Shown piece by piece: positions 24,584 through 33,091 of a DNA stretch of 51,335 nucleotides. Each line of letters starts with the position of its first letter. Position 1 is the first letter of the stretch. Location: positions 1 to 51,335 of the forward strand of contig CAIKXA010000005.1 in NCBI GenBank assembly GCA_903831295.1. The letters run 5' to 3'. The notes below the pieces were generated by a model. That model saw nothing but the letters and a program-made list of their open reading frames with translations. It ran no database searches and was not told the DNA's origin. The position numbers were made by a program, and so were the translations under genes. This DNA comes from an uncultured bacterium (GTDB lineage: Bacteria > Planctomycetota > Phycisphaerae > Phycisphaerales > SM1A02).

Positions 24584-26833
24584 TCACTGCCCCTGAAAGT
24601 TGCTTGTGCGCAACCCTTGAAGCATCAATTCCGCAGCGGTGGAGGCCCTTTGAATCGCGGCAGCGGTTCGCGCCACGCCAGCGTCAATCCCGGCAGAGTC
24701 ATGCGCCTGCAAGGCTTGTTGAATCGCCGGAAATACGCTTGGCGAATAGCTGTTGGATGGATCCGTTGCCACCCAAAGATTGCGATACCAAGGGCGATCG
24801 GCCAAGCCACTGTCATCTTTGAATGCCTTGGTGAATTTGCGAATTCCCATGAGCAGACGCTGCTCGGATTGCATGTCGCGCGGATGATTTTCCAAAATCG
24901 CCACGTCGACCAACTCCCCCTGCGTCTGCAAGGAGATCAACATTGGACGGAGAATTTCAAGCGTGGATTTTTCTTGATCCGTCTTGGCGAGTTGCATCAA
25001 CCCATCAAGCGCCTTCAAGCCAAGTCGCCCAATTTCTCCGTACTGATACGGCGGCAACTTTTGATTGGACATAAGCGCCGTGAAAGACAACGTGGCGCGC
25101 GTGACCATGAGCGCTGGTTCGTAGTTCTCGCCAACCGTGGCGCGATACCAAGCCGTGGTGTCGTAATTGCTGTGATAGCTGGAGCCCTGTGAACCGCCCG
25201 CTGAAATAGCGATCGCCGGAACCACCATGCGGCAGACAAATCCAACATGATCGCTTCCACCACCTAAAGTTCCAAAGAGCGTGTCGGATTTATTATTGCT
25301 CAACATCACCGACAAGGCGTTGTTGCTTGGATCGCCCGCAGCTGGAATCATCGCGGCGCAATCCTTGGCGACCTGGGTTAATTCCGGAGTGAGCGCCAAG
25401 GACAAGTTGGGCCCCATCGCCGCCATGTCAAGATTGACATAAGACACGATTTTGCCCCCCATTTCATTGTCATGCCCCTCCACCCACTCGGTGCTTCCAA
25501 TGATTCCAAACTCTTCCGCGCCCCAAGCCGCGAAGATGATTGAACGCTCCGGCCAAATTCCTTGCTTGGCCAATTGCGCCACACAATTCGCCGCCTCCAA
25601 AAGACAAATCGTTCCCGCGCAAGGATCAGCCGCGCCGTAGCCCCATGCGTCGTGATGGCATCCAACAACAATCACCTCATTAGGACGGCGCCAACCTTGA
25701 ACCATGGCCAACACATTGGCGGACCCACCAAGAAATCTTTCTTGCTCAATCGCAAGGTGAACTTTCAAATTATTTCCACCCGTCAATCGATACGGAAAAT
25801 TCAAACCGCCTTGCCACGACGGGTCTGGAATATCCACGCCCTTCATGCGCGCCATGATGGCGCCCGCCGCTGCGTATCCAACTGGCTGCACTGGAATGCG
25901 CGGCAGATCTAAATTTTGCGGCAGTTCGCGACTGACATTGTCCGCGGCGTACACACCCGGAGTTCCTGGATCGCCTGGATAAGGCAGCGTGTTCAATGTT
26001 CCTCGTTGAATGCAAGCATCGTTGGCCCAACCACCGCCACTTGGCCAAGTGGCGCCCTTAGTGAATCCAGAATCACCGGGATCCGTGAAGATGATCAACC
26101 CAGCCGCGCCCGCATTTTCCGCGAAGCGCGCCTTGAATCCGCGAAAGTTTTTTCCATATCGGGCCAAAACAATCTTGCCTTTCACATCCACCCCTAGCGC
26201 CTTCAATTTGTCAAAATCTTCTTGTGTTCCATAGTTGGCGTAGACAACCTCGGCGGTGACATCGCCATTTCCGCTGTACGCATTCCAGCCGTAGGTTAAA
26301 TCTGGATGCGCCGTGGCCGGATCTTCAAGCAAGTTTTTTTCATTCAGGGCCAACGACAGAACGCCCTTGCGCGTTGTCGGCGCGGCAGTAGCCGTTTGAT
26401 TTGTATTTTGCACTGGCGCTGATTCTTGCGATGCTGCGTCGTCGATAATTTCCAGCGTGGCGCTGATCGGCCTCGACAGATACGCACGGAATCCCTCCAC
26501 GCGGGCTTTCAATCCCATGGACTCAAACGCTTGCTTCAGGCGCTCAACTTGGCGCATATCGCCGGGCGTTCCCGCGACATGCGGCTCTTGTGTCAACACA
26601 TCGTGCCATCTACTCAACTCGCTTGCTCGCGGCAAGGCAATCAATTTTTCAGCGTACTGTTTGGCGGAAAGTGGCACAGGAATTTTTGACTGCGCTTTTT
26701 CAACAGCGGCGCTTGGATTGTCCAACGCGTCTGCGCTTGGCTTTTGCTGTTGATTGCCAGCCACGGCAAGCGCCGCCGCGATCGCAATGGCGAGGGCTGT
26801 GGAAATACCCAGGCCAATTTTTCCATCGATCAC
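24584..26833 (-). CDS. M28 family metallopeptidase (glutamate carboxypeptidase II-like)
   Basis: Zinc exopeptidase with the architecture of PSMA: membrane anchor/signal (about 6-25), protease-associated domain (about 160-330), M28 catalytic domain (about 365-590) and a TFR-dimer-like helical tail. Expected ligands by alignment to PSMA: H393 and D403 (HHDAWGYGAADP), base E440 and ligand E441 (WGAEEFG), D469 (VNLDMAA) and H529 (GSDHVGF). The GTG start at 26833 shares GTGA with the msrBA stop, giving 749 residues. It probably trims peptides in the periplasm or on the outer face of the inner membrane. Confidence 0.93.
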   Translation of the reverse strand: MIDGKIGLGISTALAIAIAAALAVAGNQQQKPSADALDNPSAAVEKAQSKIPVPLSAKQYAEKLIALPRASELSRWHDVLTQEPHVAGTPGDMRQVERLKQAFESMGLKARVEGFRAYLSRPISATLEIIDDAASQESAPVQNTNQTATAAPTTRKGVLSLALNEKNLLEDPATAHPDLTYGWNAYSGNGDVTAEVVYANYGTQEDFDKLKALGVDVKGKIVLARYGKNFRGFKARFAENAGAAGLIIFTDPGDSGFTKGATWPSGGGWANDACIQRGTLNTLPYPGDPGTPGVYAADNVSRELPQNLDLPRIPVQPVGYAAAGAIMARMKGVDIPDPSWQGGLNFPYRLTGGNNLKVHLAIEQERFLGGSANVLAMVQGWRRPNEVIVVGCHHDAWGYGAADPCAGTICLLEAANCVAQLAKQGIWPERSIIFAAWGAEEFGIIGSTEWVEGHDNEMGGKIVSYVNLDMAAMGPNLSLALTPELTQVAKDCAAMIPAAGDPSNNALSVMLSNNKSDTLFGTLGGGSDHVGFVCRMVVPAIAISAGGSQGSSYHSNYDTTAWYRATVGENYEPALMVTRATLSFTALMSNQKLPPYQYGEIGRLGLKALDGLMQLAKTDQEKSTLEILRPMLISLQTQGELVDVAILENHPRDMQSEQRLLMGIRKFTKAFKDDSGLADRPWYRNLWVATDPSNSYSPSVFPAIQQALQAHDSAGIDAGVARTAAAIQRASTAAELMLQGLRTSNFQGQ

Positions 26834-27948
26834 GGGGCGCTCTTCACGGCGGTTGTTTCTTTTTTCTCGGCGAACACCGCCGGCCACGGATTCACTCCAT
26901 GACAAGCGCGGCCCGTTCGCTCAACGTAATCCTGATGATATTCCTCGGCGGGGAAAAACTTTTTAGCGGGCTCGATCACAGTCACAATTTTTTTCCCACT
27001 AAACTGTGGCGATATTTGCAACGCGGCGGTGAACGCCTTGGCTTGCGCCAACTGCTCTTGATCCGTGGTGAACACAGCCGAGCGATATTGATCGCCCACA
27101 TCCGGTCCTTGTCGATCCAATTGAGTTGGATCATGCATGCGAAAAAATCCGTCAAGCAGTTGTTGAAAGGACACTTTCGACGGGTCGTAGGTCACACGAA
27201 CTGCTTCCGCATGTCCGCTTTTATGCGCGCACACTTCCTCGTAAGTTGGATTCTCGGTGGATCCGTTCATGTACCCACTCGAAACATCGGCCACACCTGG
27301 ACATTCTTGAAACCAATGTTCCACGCCCCAAAAACACCCGCCCGCAAAATAGGCTGTCTTGAGTTGCATCGGCAAACATTCTGGCGGAAGCGTTGATCCC
27401 TTTTCATGGAACACCAATGCCGCCGAATTTAAACAATACCGAAGACCCGTGGGCTTGGGTCCGTCTTCAAACACGTGTCCAAGATGCGCTCCGCAACGCG
27501 CGCAATCAATCTCCACGCGCTCCATGCCGAACTCATTATCTTTTTTATAGCCGACATGGTCGGGATCGAATGGAGAGAAAAAACTTGGCCAACCAGTTCC
27601 GGAATTAAATTTATTCTCGCTGGAAAACAGCGGCAATCCGCAGACCACGCAACAGTACATGCCCTCTTTTTTATTGTCGAGCAAGTTGCCACAAAATGCT
27701 GGCTCAGTGCCCGCCTTCTGCGTCACTTTGAATTGTTCTGGAGTTAATTTTGTGGCCAACGCCGCAACCTGATCTTTGGTCAAAGGCGCTGTGTTGTAAC
27801 CACTTCGGGAAAGTGCGCGGGGTTTGCTCTTCATGGAAATCTCTTGAGTTGAAGTTTGATCATCGAATGACATCGCCAAAGTTGCCACCATAAACGCGAT
27901 AGTGCATGCCGCAAGAATATAAATTTTGCCGTGGCGAAGAAGATGCAT
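26830..27948 (-). CDS. msrBA: methionine sulfoxide reductase MsrB-MsrA fusion, exported
   Basis: Repairs both stereoisomers of methionine sulfoxide. From ATG 27948: signal or anchor (about 9-27), MsrB domain (55-185) with zinc pairs C100/C103 and C149/C152, GTGWPSFF, and catalytic C172 in GLRYCLNSAAL; then MsrA domain (195-350) with catalytic C205 in AGGCFWGVEHWF and EYHQDY. The order MsrB then MsrA in one chain with an export signal implies an envelope repair enzyme. A TTG at 27969 could add 7 residues. Translation is coupled to the M28 peptidase by a GTGA overlap. Confidence 0.93.
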   Translation of the reverse strand: MHLLRHGKIYILAACTIAFMVATLAMSFDDQTSTQEISMKSKPRALSRSGYNTAPLTKDQVAALATKLTPEQFKVTQKAGTEPAFCGNLLDNKKEGMYCCVVCGLPLFSSENKFNSGTGWPSFFSPFDPDHVGYKKDNEFGMERVEIDCARCGAHLGHVFEDGPKPTGLRYCLNSAALVFHEKGSTLPPECLPMQLKTAYFAGGCFWGVEHWFQECPGVADVSSGYMNGSTENPTYEEVCAHKSGHAEAVRVTYDPSKVSFQQLLDGFFRMHDPTQLDRQGPDVGDQYRSAVFTTDQEQLAQAKAFTAALQISPQFSGKKIVTVIEPAKKFFPAEEYHQDYVERTGRACHGVNPWPAVFAEKKETTAVKSAP

Positions 27949-28128
27949 GACAGAAGGATAGTAGGTCAATCATCCATCCCGCTCAAAACAATTTCACGTC
28001 GAATGGAGCGGACGATATGGGACGATTTGCGTTGCCGCGCGACAACGCCAACCAGACCCCCACGGCTTGGGGTAAAATCGCGCCCGACACTGCATTTCTA
28101 ACTTCTTCGCTATAGTGTTCCTTCCACT

Positions 28129-28215
28129 GGACAGGTGTCCGAGCGGTTGAAGGAGCAGCATTGGAAATGCTGTATACGGGTAACCGTATCGTGGGTTCGA
28201 ATCCCACCTTGTCCG
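28129..28215 (+). tRNA. tRNA-Ser(GGA)
   Basis: 87-nt class II tRNA. Acceptor GGACAGG pairs with CTTGTCC (one G-U); anticodon stem CAGCA/TGCTG with loop TTGGAAA gives anticodon GGA, reading UCC/UCU. Long variable arm (TATACGGG..CCGTATC) as in serine tRNA, and GTGGG-TTCGAAT-CCCAC T arm. Discriminator G; CCA is not encoded. TATAGT at 28111-28116 may be the -10 of its promoter. Confidence 0.98.
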
Positions 28216-28257
28216 CTTTCATTTCATGCATCTTGACCGATGCCTGATGTTGTCGAA

Positions 28258-28278
28258 TTCGGCGACCCCCTCGCCGAA
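28258..28278 (+). other. hairpin between the two tRNA genes
   Basis: Perfect 8-bp stem TTCGGCGA/TCGCCGAA with a CCCCC loop in the 70-base spacer between tRNA-Ser and tRNA-Pro. No T run follows on the plus strand, so it is more likely a processing or spacer element than a terminator. Confidence 0.4.
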
Positions 28279-28285
28279 AAAATCT

Positions 28286-28359
28286 CGGGTTGTAGCGCAG
28301 CTTGGTAGCGCGTTTGACTGGGGGTCAAAAGGTCGTGGGTTCAAATCCCGCCAGCCCGA
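28286..28359 (+). tRNA. tRNA-Pro(GGG)
   Basis: 74 nt. Acceptor CGGGTTG pairs with CAGCCCG (one U-G); anticodon stem TTTGA/TCAAA with loop CTGGGGG gives anticodon GGG (CCC/CCU codons). D-arm AGCGCAGCTTGGTAGCGC and T-arm GTGGG-TTCAAAT-CCCGC are standard. Discriminator A; CCA is not encoded. Followed 5 bases later by a strong terminator. Confidence 0.98.
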
Positions 28360-28364
28360 CTACC

Positions 28365-28404
28365 AACAACAAAACGGAAGTTGAACTTCCGTTTTGTTGT
28401 TTTT
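28365..28404 (+). terminator. strong intrinsic terminator after tRNA-Pro
   Basis: Perfect 16-bp inverted repeat, AACAACAAAACGGAAG at 28365-28380 and its complement at 28386-28401, with loop TTGAA and a T-rich 3' side running into TTTT. It closes the tRNA transcript. Because the left arm is A-rich, it can also serve the small convergent gene on the minus strand. Confidence 0.9.
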
Positions 28405-28442
28405 ACTTGGCTCTGAATCGCGCGGAAATTTCAACGCGGGCT

Positions 28443-28703
28443 TCAGGAATTTTTTACTTTGGTGATGCGCCCAATAAATCCCAACAAGATCATCCACGCC
28501 ACAACAAGGGCGATGACCACCAACACGATCGTGCCGCTGCTTTCAGCTTCGCGGATCAAGTCCGACGCTTGTTCGCGCGGCGTTTCAACAACCGGCGCGG
28601 TCTGGCATGCCACTAATGCTTGCATGAAAACAAACATCGCCACACAAAAAAGATTGGTGCTTTGGGTGCGAATGAAGTCAAGAATGTAGGTTGGTTTGCG
28701 CAT
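28443..28703 (-). CDS. small lipoprotein-like membrane protein
   Basis: 86 residues from ATG 28703. The N-terminal part has a hydrophobic stretch ending at a lipobox-like ALVAC-Q, then a short soluble linker (TPREQASDLIREAESSG), then a single membrane helix (TIVLVVIALVVAWMILLGFIG) and a basic tail. The layout, lipid anchor plus C-terminal membrane helix, is unusual but seen in small envelope proteins. No family recognised. It ends toward the tRNA terminator. An in-frame extension to 28748 exists but is less likely. Confidence 0.58.
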   Translation of the reverse strand: MRKPTYILDFIRTQSTNLFCVAMFVFMQALVACQTAPVVETPREQASDLIREAESSGTIVLVVIALVVAWMILLGFIGRITKVKNS

Positions 28704-28814
28704 AAAGATGAAGGCTAAATGAATTGTGTGCAACAATAGCACGGACATTCACAAGAGTACAATTTTACCAACTTGAATGCCGCGCGCCCCGTAAACTGCT
28801 ACCAAGAAGCACCG

Positions 28815-29525
28815 ATGTCCGACCCAAAAAACACATCTTCCAGCGGCATTTTAATCATTGACAAGCCGTTGGGAATTTCCAGCATGCGCGCTGTTGAAAT
28901 TGTGCGCCGAGGCATGGGCGGCTTGCGAACAGGGCATGCGGGAACGCTTGATCCACTTGCCACTGGAGTTCTCATTATCGCCGTGGGTTCGGCAACACGC
29001 AGCATCAACATGTTGATGGATCTTGAAAAACAATACGAGACAACTATTGATCTGTCCGCAACAACACCAACGCTGGATAGCGAAAGCGATCGAGTTGAAA
29101 TTACGCGATCAACACCCCCACCTAGCGCGGACATGGTCGCCGAGGCGTTGAAACAATTCATTGGCGACTACCCGCAAATTCCGCCGGCTTTTAGCGCCAA
29201 ACAAATCAATGGCCGAAGAGCCTACGACATGGCTCGCAGCGGCGAGGAAGTTGTGTTGGCGCCGCGAATGGTGCGCGTTCACGAAATGTCGATGCTTTCT
29301 TTCACGTGGCCCGTGGTGCGGCTTGCGATCCGTTGCGACAAGGGATTTTATGTTCGCAGTCTGGCGCACGATCTTGGAGCGGTTCTTGGTGGCGGTGGAT
29401 ATTGCACATCCATTCGGCGCACCGCGATTGGTCCATACAAGGTGCAGGACGCTATCGAGTTGAAGCAGGAGGCGCTTCCGAATCCTTCGCAACTTTTGGC
29501 GTTGCATCCTGTCGTTGCGCGTTAA
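28815..29525 (+). CDS. truB: tRNA pseudouridine(55) synthase
   Basis: Makes pseudouridine 55 in the T loop of tRNAs. From ATG 28815 (236 residues) it begins GILIIDKPLGISS; the catalytic Asp is in GHAGTLDPLATGVL (about residue 44). IPPAFSAKQINGRRAYDMAR and the RCDKGFYVRSLAHDLG block confirm the family. An upstream in-frame extension to 28773 has no match. The last 74 bases overlap the 3' end of the convergent lspA gene. Confidence 0.95.
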   Translation: MSDPKNTSSSGILIIDKPLGISSMRAVEIVRRGMGGLRTGHAGTLDPLATGVLIIAVGSATRSINMLMDLEKQYETTIDLSATTPTLDSESDRVEITRSTPPPSADMVAEALKQFIGDYPQIPPAFSAKQINGRRAYDMARSGEEVVLAPRMVRVHEMSMLSFTWPVVRLAIRCDKGFYVRSLAHDLGAVLGGGGYCTSIRRTAIGPYKVQDAIELKQEALPNPSQLLALHPVVAR

Positions 29526-30120
29526 GCAACAGAATCGCCATGCCGGCGAGCAACATCATGTCGGCGACATTGAAGATCCAAGGAAACAATTCGGTGCTTC
29601 CGCCGGGCCAATGCAGCGCGAATGGTAAATGCCAACGCGGCGTCATGAACAAAAAATCCCGCACCGCGCCAAACACAAGCCTGTCGTACAAATTGCCAAT
29701 ACCGCCCGCAAGCACCAGGCCAATACCGACATGCGCCACACGATTTTTCGCGTCGGTCCACCAACCAAAAATCCACAGAGCGGCCGCCACGGCGATGATG
29801 GTGAACGCGATAAAGACCAATCGTTTTTGTTGGCCTAATCCAAAGACCGCGCCGTGATTGAGCACCAACCTCAAGTCGAGCAAGTCCCAAGGAAGCACTT
29901 GAAGACCGGTGTGAAATGGAAGTCGATACGACGGGTTGCCCGCGATGTCGTCATATGAAAGTTCAACTGGCTCCGACGCGACATGTGCAAAGGCCCAACT
30001 TTTTGCGCCAAGATCAAGAACAAGGCCAAGAGCGAAAACACACAAAAGCGTCAGCCAGGCAGACGTGGCTTTACACGCGGGCACAAATGAAGTTGGCGCA
30101 ACCGAAAAACTGGAACTCAA
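29452..30120 (-). CDS. lspA: lipoprotein signal peptidase (signal peptidase II)
   Basis: Inner-membrane aspartyl protease that cuts lipoprotein signal peptides, consistent with several lipoproteins in this window. Motifs: NHGAVFGL, GGIGNLYDRLVFGAVRDFLF (first catalytic Asp) and FNVADMMLL (second catalytic Asp), with four hydrophobic helices. The TTG start at 30120 shares TTGA with the stop of the upstream DksA-like gene, giving 222 residues. A polar insert between the first and second helices (SYDDIAGNPSYRLPFHTGLQ) makes it longer than the usual 160-170. Its last 74 bases are antisense to the end of truB. Confidence 0.93.
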   Translation of the reverse strand: MSSSFSVAPTSFVPACKATSAWLTLLCVFALGLVLDLGAKSWAFAHVASEPVELSYDDIAGNPSYRLPFHTGLQVLPWDLLDLRLVLNHGAVFGLGQQKRLVFIAFTIIAVAAALWIFGWWTDAKNRVAHVGIGLVLAGGIGNLYDRLVFGAVRDFLFMTPRWHLPFALHWPGGSTELFPWIFNVADMMLLAGMAILLLNAQRQDATPKVAKDSEAPPASTR

Positions 30121-30953
30121 CGAGTCCCGCCCCGCTCGATCATGCGCGCCGCCTCGACGGTGTATTTCGCTAATGGATTCGCCTCTAAACGTGTCTTCGG
30201 AATCGGCTTGCCAGTCAGTTGACACACGCCGTAAGTCTTGGCATCGATGCGCGAGATGGCCTCGTCAATTTCTGCCAACTTCACGCGATCCGATGCGGCC
30301 AAATTCAGCGCGAATTCCTGATCAAATGTGTCCGTGCCCACATCGGCCATATGCAGCGGCATATTGCTGAGATTGCCACCATTTGATCGAAGCGCCTCGT
30401 CTTCAAGACCCTCCACTCGACCAATGAGTTCATTGCGGCGCACGATCAAAATCGCGCGATGCTCGGACAGTTCCTTGCTGGTCAAGCGCGTCTTGATGCT
30501 GAAAATATCTATTTCCTGCTCAGCTTTCACTTTGTCATTTGCAACCGCCGACTTGGATTTTTTCTTTTTGCCTTTGTCCATGCCCTTGCTGCTGATCATG
30601 CGCACGCGGCGGCCATTGATCACCACATAGCCAGCCTGATCGGCCTTCTGAGTGATCGCTGTCGCGGCAACGGAACGTGCGGTGGACATGTCAATCTTGG
30701 GTGTGCGCTTACCCTTCTCCTCGGGTGCTGCTTGCTTGGGCATGGGCCGTGGGGCGTTCTTGCCAATCGGCGGCGGCGGTACGCGGTTGGGGTGCTTCTT
30801 GGTTGGCGGCGGCGATGGAAACGCGGGCTTGGCGACAACCTTGGAACTTTTCACAACCGTGACTTTTGATTTTGGCGCGGACTTCTTCGAGCTTTTATTT
30901 TTACTCTCGGACTTCTTGGCGGATGAATTATTTTTGGACTTTTTGCTTGGCAC
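30117..30953 (-). CDS. DksA/TraR-like protein with Lys/Pro-rich N-terminus and degenerate zinc finger
   Basis: 278 residues from GTG 30953 (AGAGGA 6 bases upstream). Residues 1-150 are low complexity: runs of Lys/Ser, then Pro-rich PPPP stretches, then GKKKKSK. The C-terminal 125 residues match DksA/TraR: a coiled-coil-like helix pair (SKELSEHRAILIVRRNELIG, DRVKLAEIDEAISRID) and YGVCQLTGKPIPKTRLEANP. The four zinc ligands by spacing are C244, T247, T265 and A268, so only one Cys remains. Canonical DksA binds RNA polymerase through its secondary channel; that role here is inferred. Translation continues into lspA (TTGA). Confidence 0.85.
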   Translation of the reverse strand: MPSKKSKNNSSAKKSESKNKSSKKSAPKSKVTVVKSSKVVAKPAFPSPPPTKKHPNRVPPPPIGKNAPRPMPKQAAPEEKGKRTPKIDMSTARSVAATAITQKADQAGYVVINGRRVRMISSKGMDKGKKKKSKSAVANDKVKAEQEIDIFSIKTRLTSKELSEHRAILIVRRNELIGRVEGLEDEALRSNGGNLSNMPLHMADVGTDTFDQEFALNLAASDRVKLAEIDEAISRIDAKTYGVCQLTGKPIPKTRLEANPLAKYTVEAARMIERGGTR

Positions 30954-31071
30954 TCTGCATCCTCTGGTCAATTGATTGGGCCGACTTTGCAGCGATCATG
31001 GCTGCCATGCTCTTCACTTTGAAGGGCGGGTCATTGTCGTTGCATACGCGACTCAAGTCAACCCACTGGAA

Positions 31072-32049
31072 TTACGTCGCTGAATTACTTTTATGTGATC
31101 CAATATTGCGAATTTTATCGAAGCGCAAGCGCACCAAGGTGTCAGGCGAAAGCCGTTGCAATTCACGGATGGAATCCACCACCCAACCTTGCAGCCTCTC
31201 CGCGGTGGCTTGCGGATCCCTATGCGCGCCGCCGTTTGGCTCGGGAATAATGGCGTCGATCAATCCGTTTTTAAGATTGCACTCCGCGGTCAATGCCAGC
31301 GCTTGCGCCGCGGAATTATTTGTTTGCTCGTTGGCTTTCTTCCACAAGATCGCCGCGCAGCCTTCTGGACTGATCACGGAATACCAACTGTGTTGCAACA
31401 TGGCGATGCGATCTCCCACGCCAATTCCCAGCGCGCCACCGGAACCGCCTTCGCCAATCACAATGCAAACAATCGGCGTGCGCAACCGGCTCATCTCGCG
31501 CAAGTTCACCGCGATGGCCTCGGCTTGTCCGCGCTGCTCGCTGTCAAGACCTGGATACGCGCCGGGCGTGTCAATGAGAGTGACGATTGGCACGTGGAAC
31601 TTTTCAGCGAGTTTCATTTTCAAAAGAGCTTTGCGATAGCCCTCGGGATTGGCGCAACCAAAGCGGCACTTGATGCGCTCTTCGGTGGAGCGTCCCTTGT
31701 GATGTCCCACCACCAGGCACTTTAAACTTCCAATGCGCGCGAAGCCCGTGATCAGCGCGGCGTCGTCGCCAAAGCGCCTATCGCCATGCAGCTCCGACCA
31801 ATCGCGGCAAATCATGCGCACATAATCCAATGTTTGTGGCCGTTGCGGATGGCGCGCCACCCGCACGGTTTGCCATGGCGTGAGATTGGCGTAGGTCTTG
31901 GTCAGCAAACTTTCGCGCGCTTGGCGCAATGTGCGCAATTCATCCGCGAAGATGTCGGCGTCGATTTTAGCCTCCATCAAGCCAATTTGGATATCGATTT
32001 GCGCCACCGCTTCCTCAAAATCCAGCGTCACAAGTGCTGCTTTAGACAT
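31072..32049 (-). CDS. accA: acetyl-CoA carboxylase carboxyltransferase subunit alpha
   Basis: Transfers the carboxyl group from biotin to acetyl-CoA, giving malonyl-CoA for the fab genes at the left of the window. From ATG 32049 it has 325 residues: N-terminal coiled coil (FEEAVAQIDIQIGLMEAKI), then GDRRFGDDAALITG, GHHKGR, NPEGYRKALLKMKLAEKF, DTPGAYPGLDSEQRGQ, IGEGGSGGALG and a normal C-terminus. A second Met at 32058 is less favoured. It lies 19 bases downstream of the GT9 gene on the same strand. Confidence 0.97.
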   Translation of the reverse strand: MSKAALVTLDFEEAVAQIDIQIGLMEAKIDADIFADELRTLRQARESLLTKTYANLTPWQTVRVARHPQRPQTLDYVRMICRDWSELHGDRRFGDDAALITGFARIGSLKCLVVGHHKGRSTEERIKCRFGCANPEGYRKALLKMKLAEKFHVPIVTLIDTPGAYPGLDSEQRGQAEAIAVNLREMSRLRTPIVCIVIGEGGSGGALGIGVGDRIAMLQHSWYSVISPEGCAAILWKKANEQTNNSAAQALALTAECNLKNGLIDAIIPEPNGGAHRDPQATAERLQGWVVDSIRELQRLSPDTLVRLRFDKIRNIGSHKSNSAT

Positions 32050-32068
32050 CAGGGTCATTCTAGCAAAT

Positions 32069-33091
32069 TCACTGTTTCAAAGCGCGCCAATAATCAACGC
32101 GATCAAGAACATTTTGCACGGTGATTTTTTGCATGCGCCCTTGCCGATGCGTGAATGTCATTTGCGGCGCCTCGCTAGGTTCGTGATAGGCGTCGACCAA
32201 TAATTTGGGATCGTTGCGAAATGGTCCAACGCGAGTTGGACTGTTGTATCCGTAAAGACCAATCACGGGTTTGCCAAGCGCCACAGCCAAGTGCAGCGGA
32301 CCCGTGTCCGGCGAAATCACCAAGTCGCAACCATCAAGAATGCAGACCAGTTTGCGAAGGCCAGAACCAAGCGCGTTCTTAGGCGCGTGCGTGCAACGCT
32401 GCGCCAACATTTCGCCAAGCGCAATTTCGCGCGCGGAATTTCCGCCAACTAAAATAGTTCGCAGACCTTGCGCCTCAAGCGCGTCGATGAGTTCGCGCAT
32501 GCGATCGGGCAACCAATCTTTCAATGGATTGCTGGTGCCAGCCACCAACGCCACCCGAGGAGAAGACATGTCGGAGAAAAATTCCGCCTGCCATGCGCGC
32601 TCCTCCGGCCATGGACCAATATTCCATTGCAGCGAATCACTTGGAACTTCTATCGCGTCAAGAAATTCCAAAAAGTGCGCTTGGACATGATTGAGCGGCT
32701 TGGCGGGAATTTTTGCGTTGGTGAAAAGCCAATTCAATTCCTTGGCGCGGGCGCGGTCCAATCCAAGCTTGATTGGGCTGCGGCACATCGCGGTGATAAT
32801 GCTGGCCTTGAGATAACACTGCAGATCTAGGACCACATCAAAGGGACGGGATTTGAGTTGCTTGCGCAAATTCCAAAATCCGCGCCAGCCGGCCTTGCGA
32901 TCAAAGATTAAAATTTCATCGACATCTTTGTGGCCCTTCACAAGCGCGGCGCCAGGCGCCTGCAAAATCCAAGTGATGCGCGCGCGCGGCCGATGGCGCT
33001 TGATCGCGGTGATCACTGGAAGCGCGTGCACCACGTCGCCGATCGCGCTCATCATCACCATGCAAATTCTTGGTTGTTCTGGCAACTTCAT
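32069..33091 (-). CDS. glycosyltransferase family 9 (heptosyltransferase-like)
   Basis: 340 residues, cytoplasmic GT-B fold used in LPS core assembly. Motifs: VMMSAIGDVVHALPVITAIKR near the N-terminus, VLDLQCYLKASIITAM, VALVAGTSNPLKDWLPD and SPDTGPLHLAVALGKPVIGLYG near the C-terminus, which binds the nucleotide-sugar. Closest in style to heptosyltransferase I/II, but the donor and acceptor cannot be read from sequence. Its start overlaps the stop of the Kdo-kinase-like gene (ATGA), supporting a shared LPS-core role. Confidence 0.92.
   Translation of the reverse strand: MKLPEQPRICMVMMSAIGDVVHALPVITAIKRHRPRARITWILQAPGAALVKGHKDVDEILIFDRKAGWRGFWNLRKQLKSRPFDVVLDLQCYLKASIITAMCRSPIKLGLDRARAKELNWLFTNAKIPAKPLNHVQAHFLEFLDAIEVPSDSLQWNIGPWPEERAWQAEFFSDMSSPRVALVAGTSNPLKDWLPDRMRELIDALEAQGLRTILVGGNSAREIALGEMLAQRCTHAPKNALGSGLRKLVCILDGCDLVISPDTGPLHLAVALGKPVIGLYGYNSPTRVGPFRNDPKLLVDAYHEPSEAPQMTFTHRQGRMQKITVQNVLDRVDYWRALKQ

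Noticed and set aside
28029-28073. Two small hairpins (GCGTTG/CAACGC and ACCCC/GGGGT) upstream of tRNA-Ser
   Set aside because: Stems are 5-6 bp without T runs; probably chance in GC-rich sequence.
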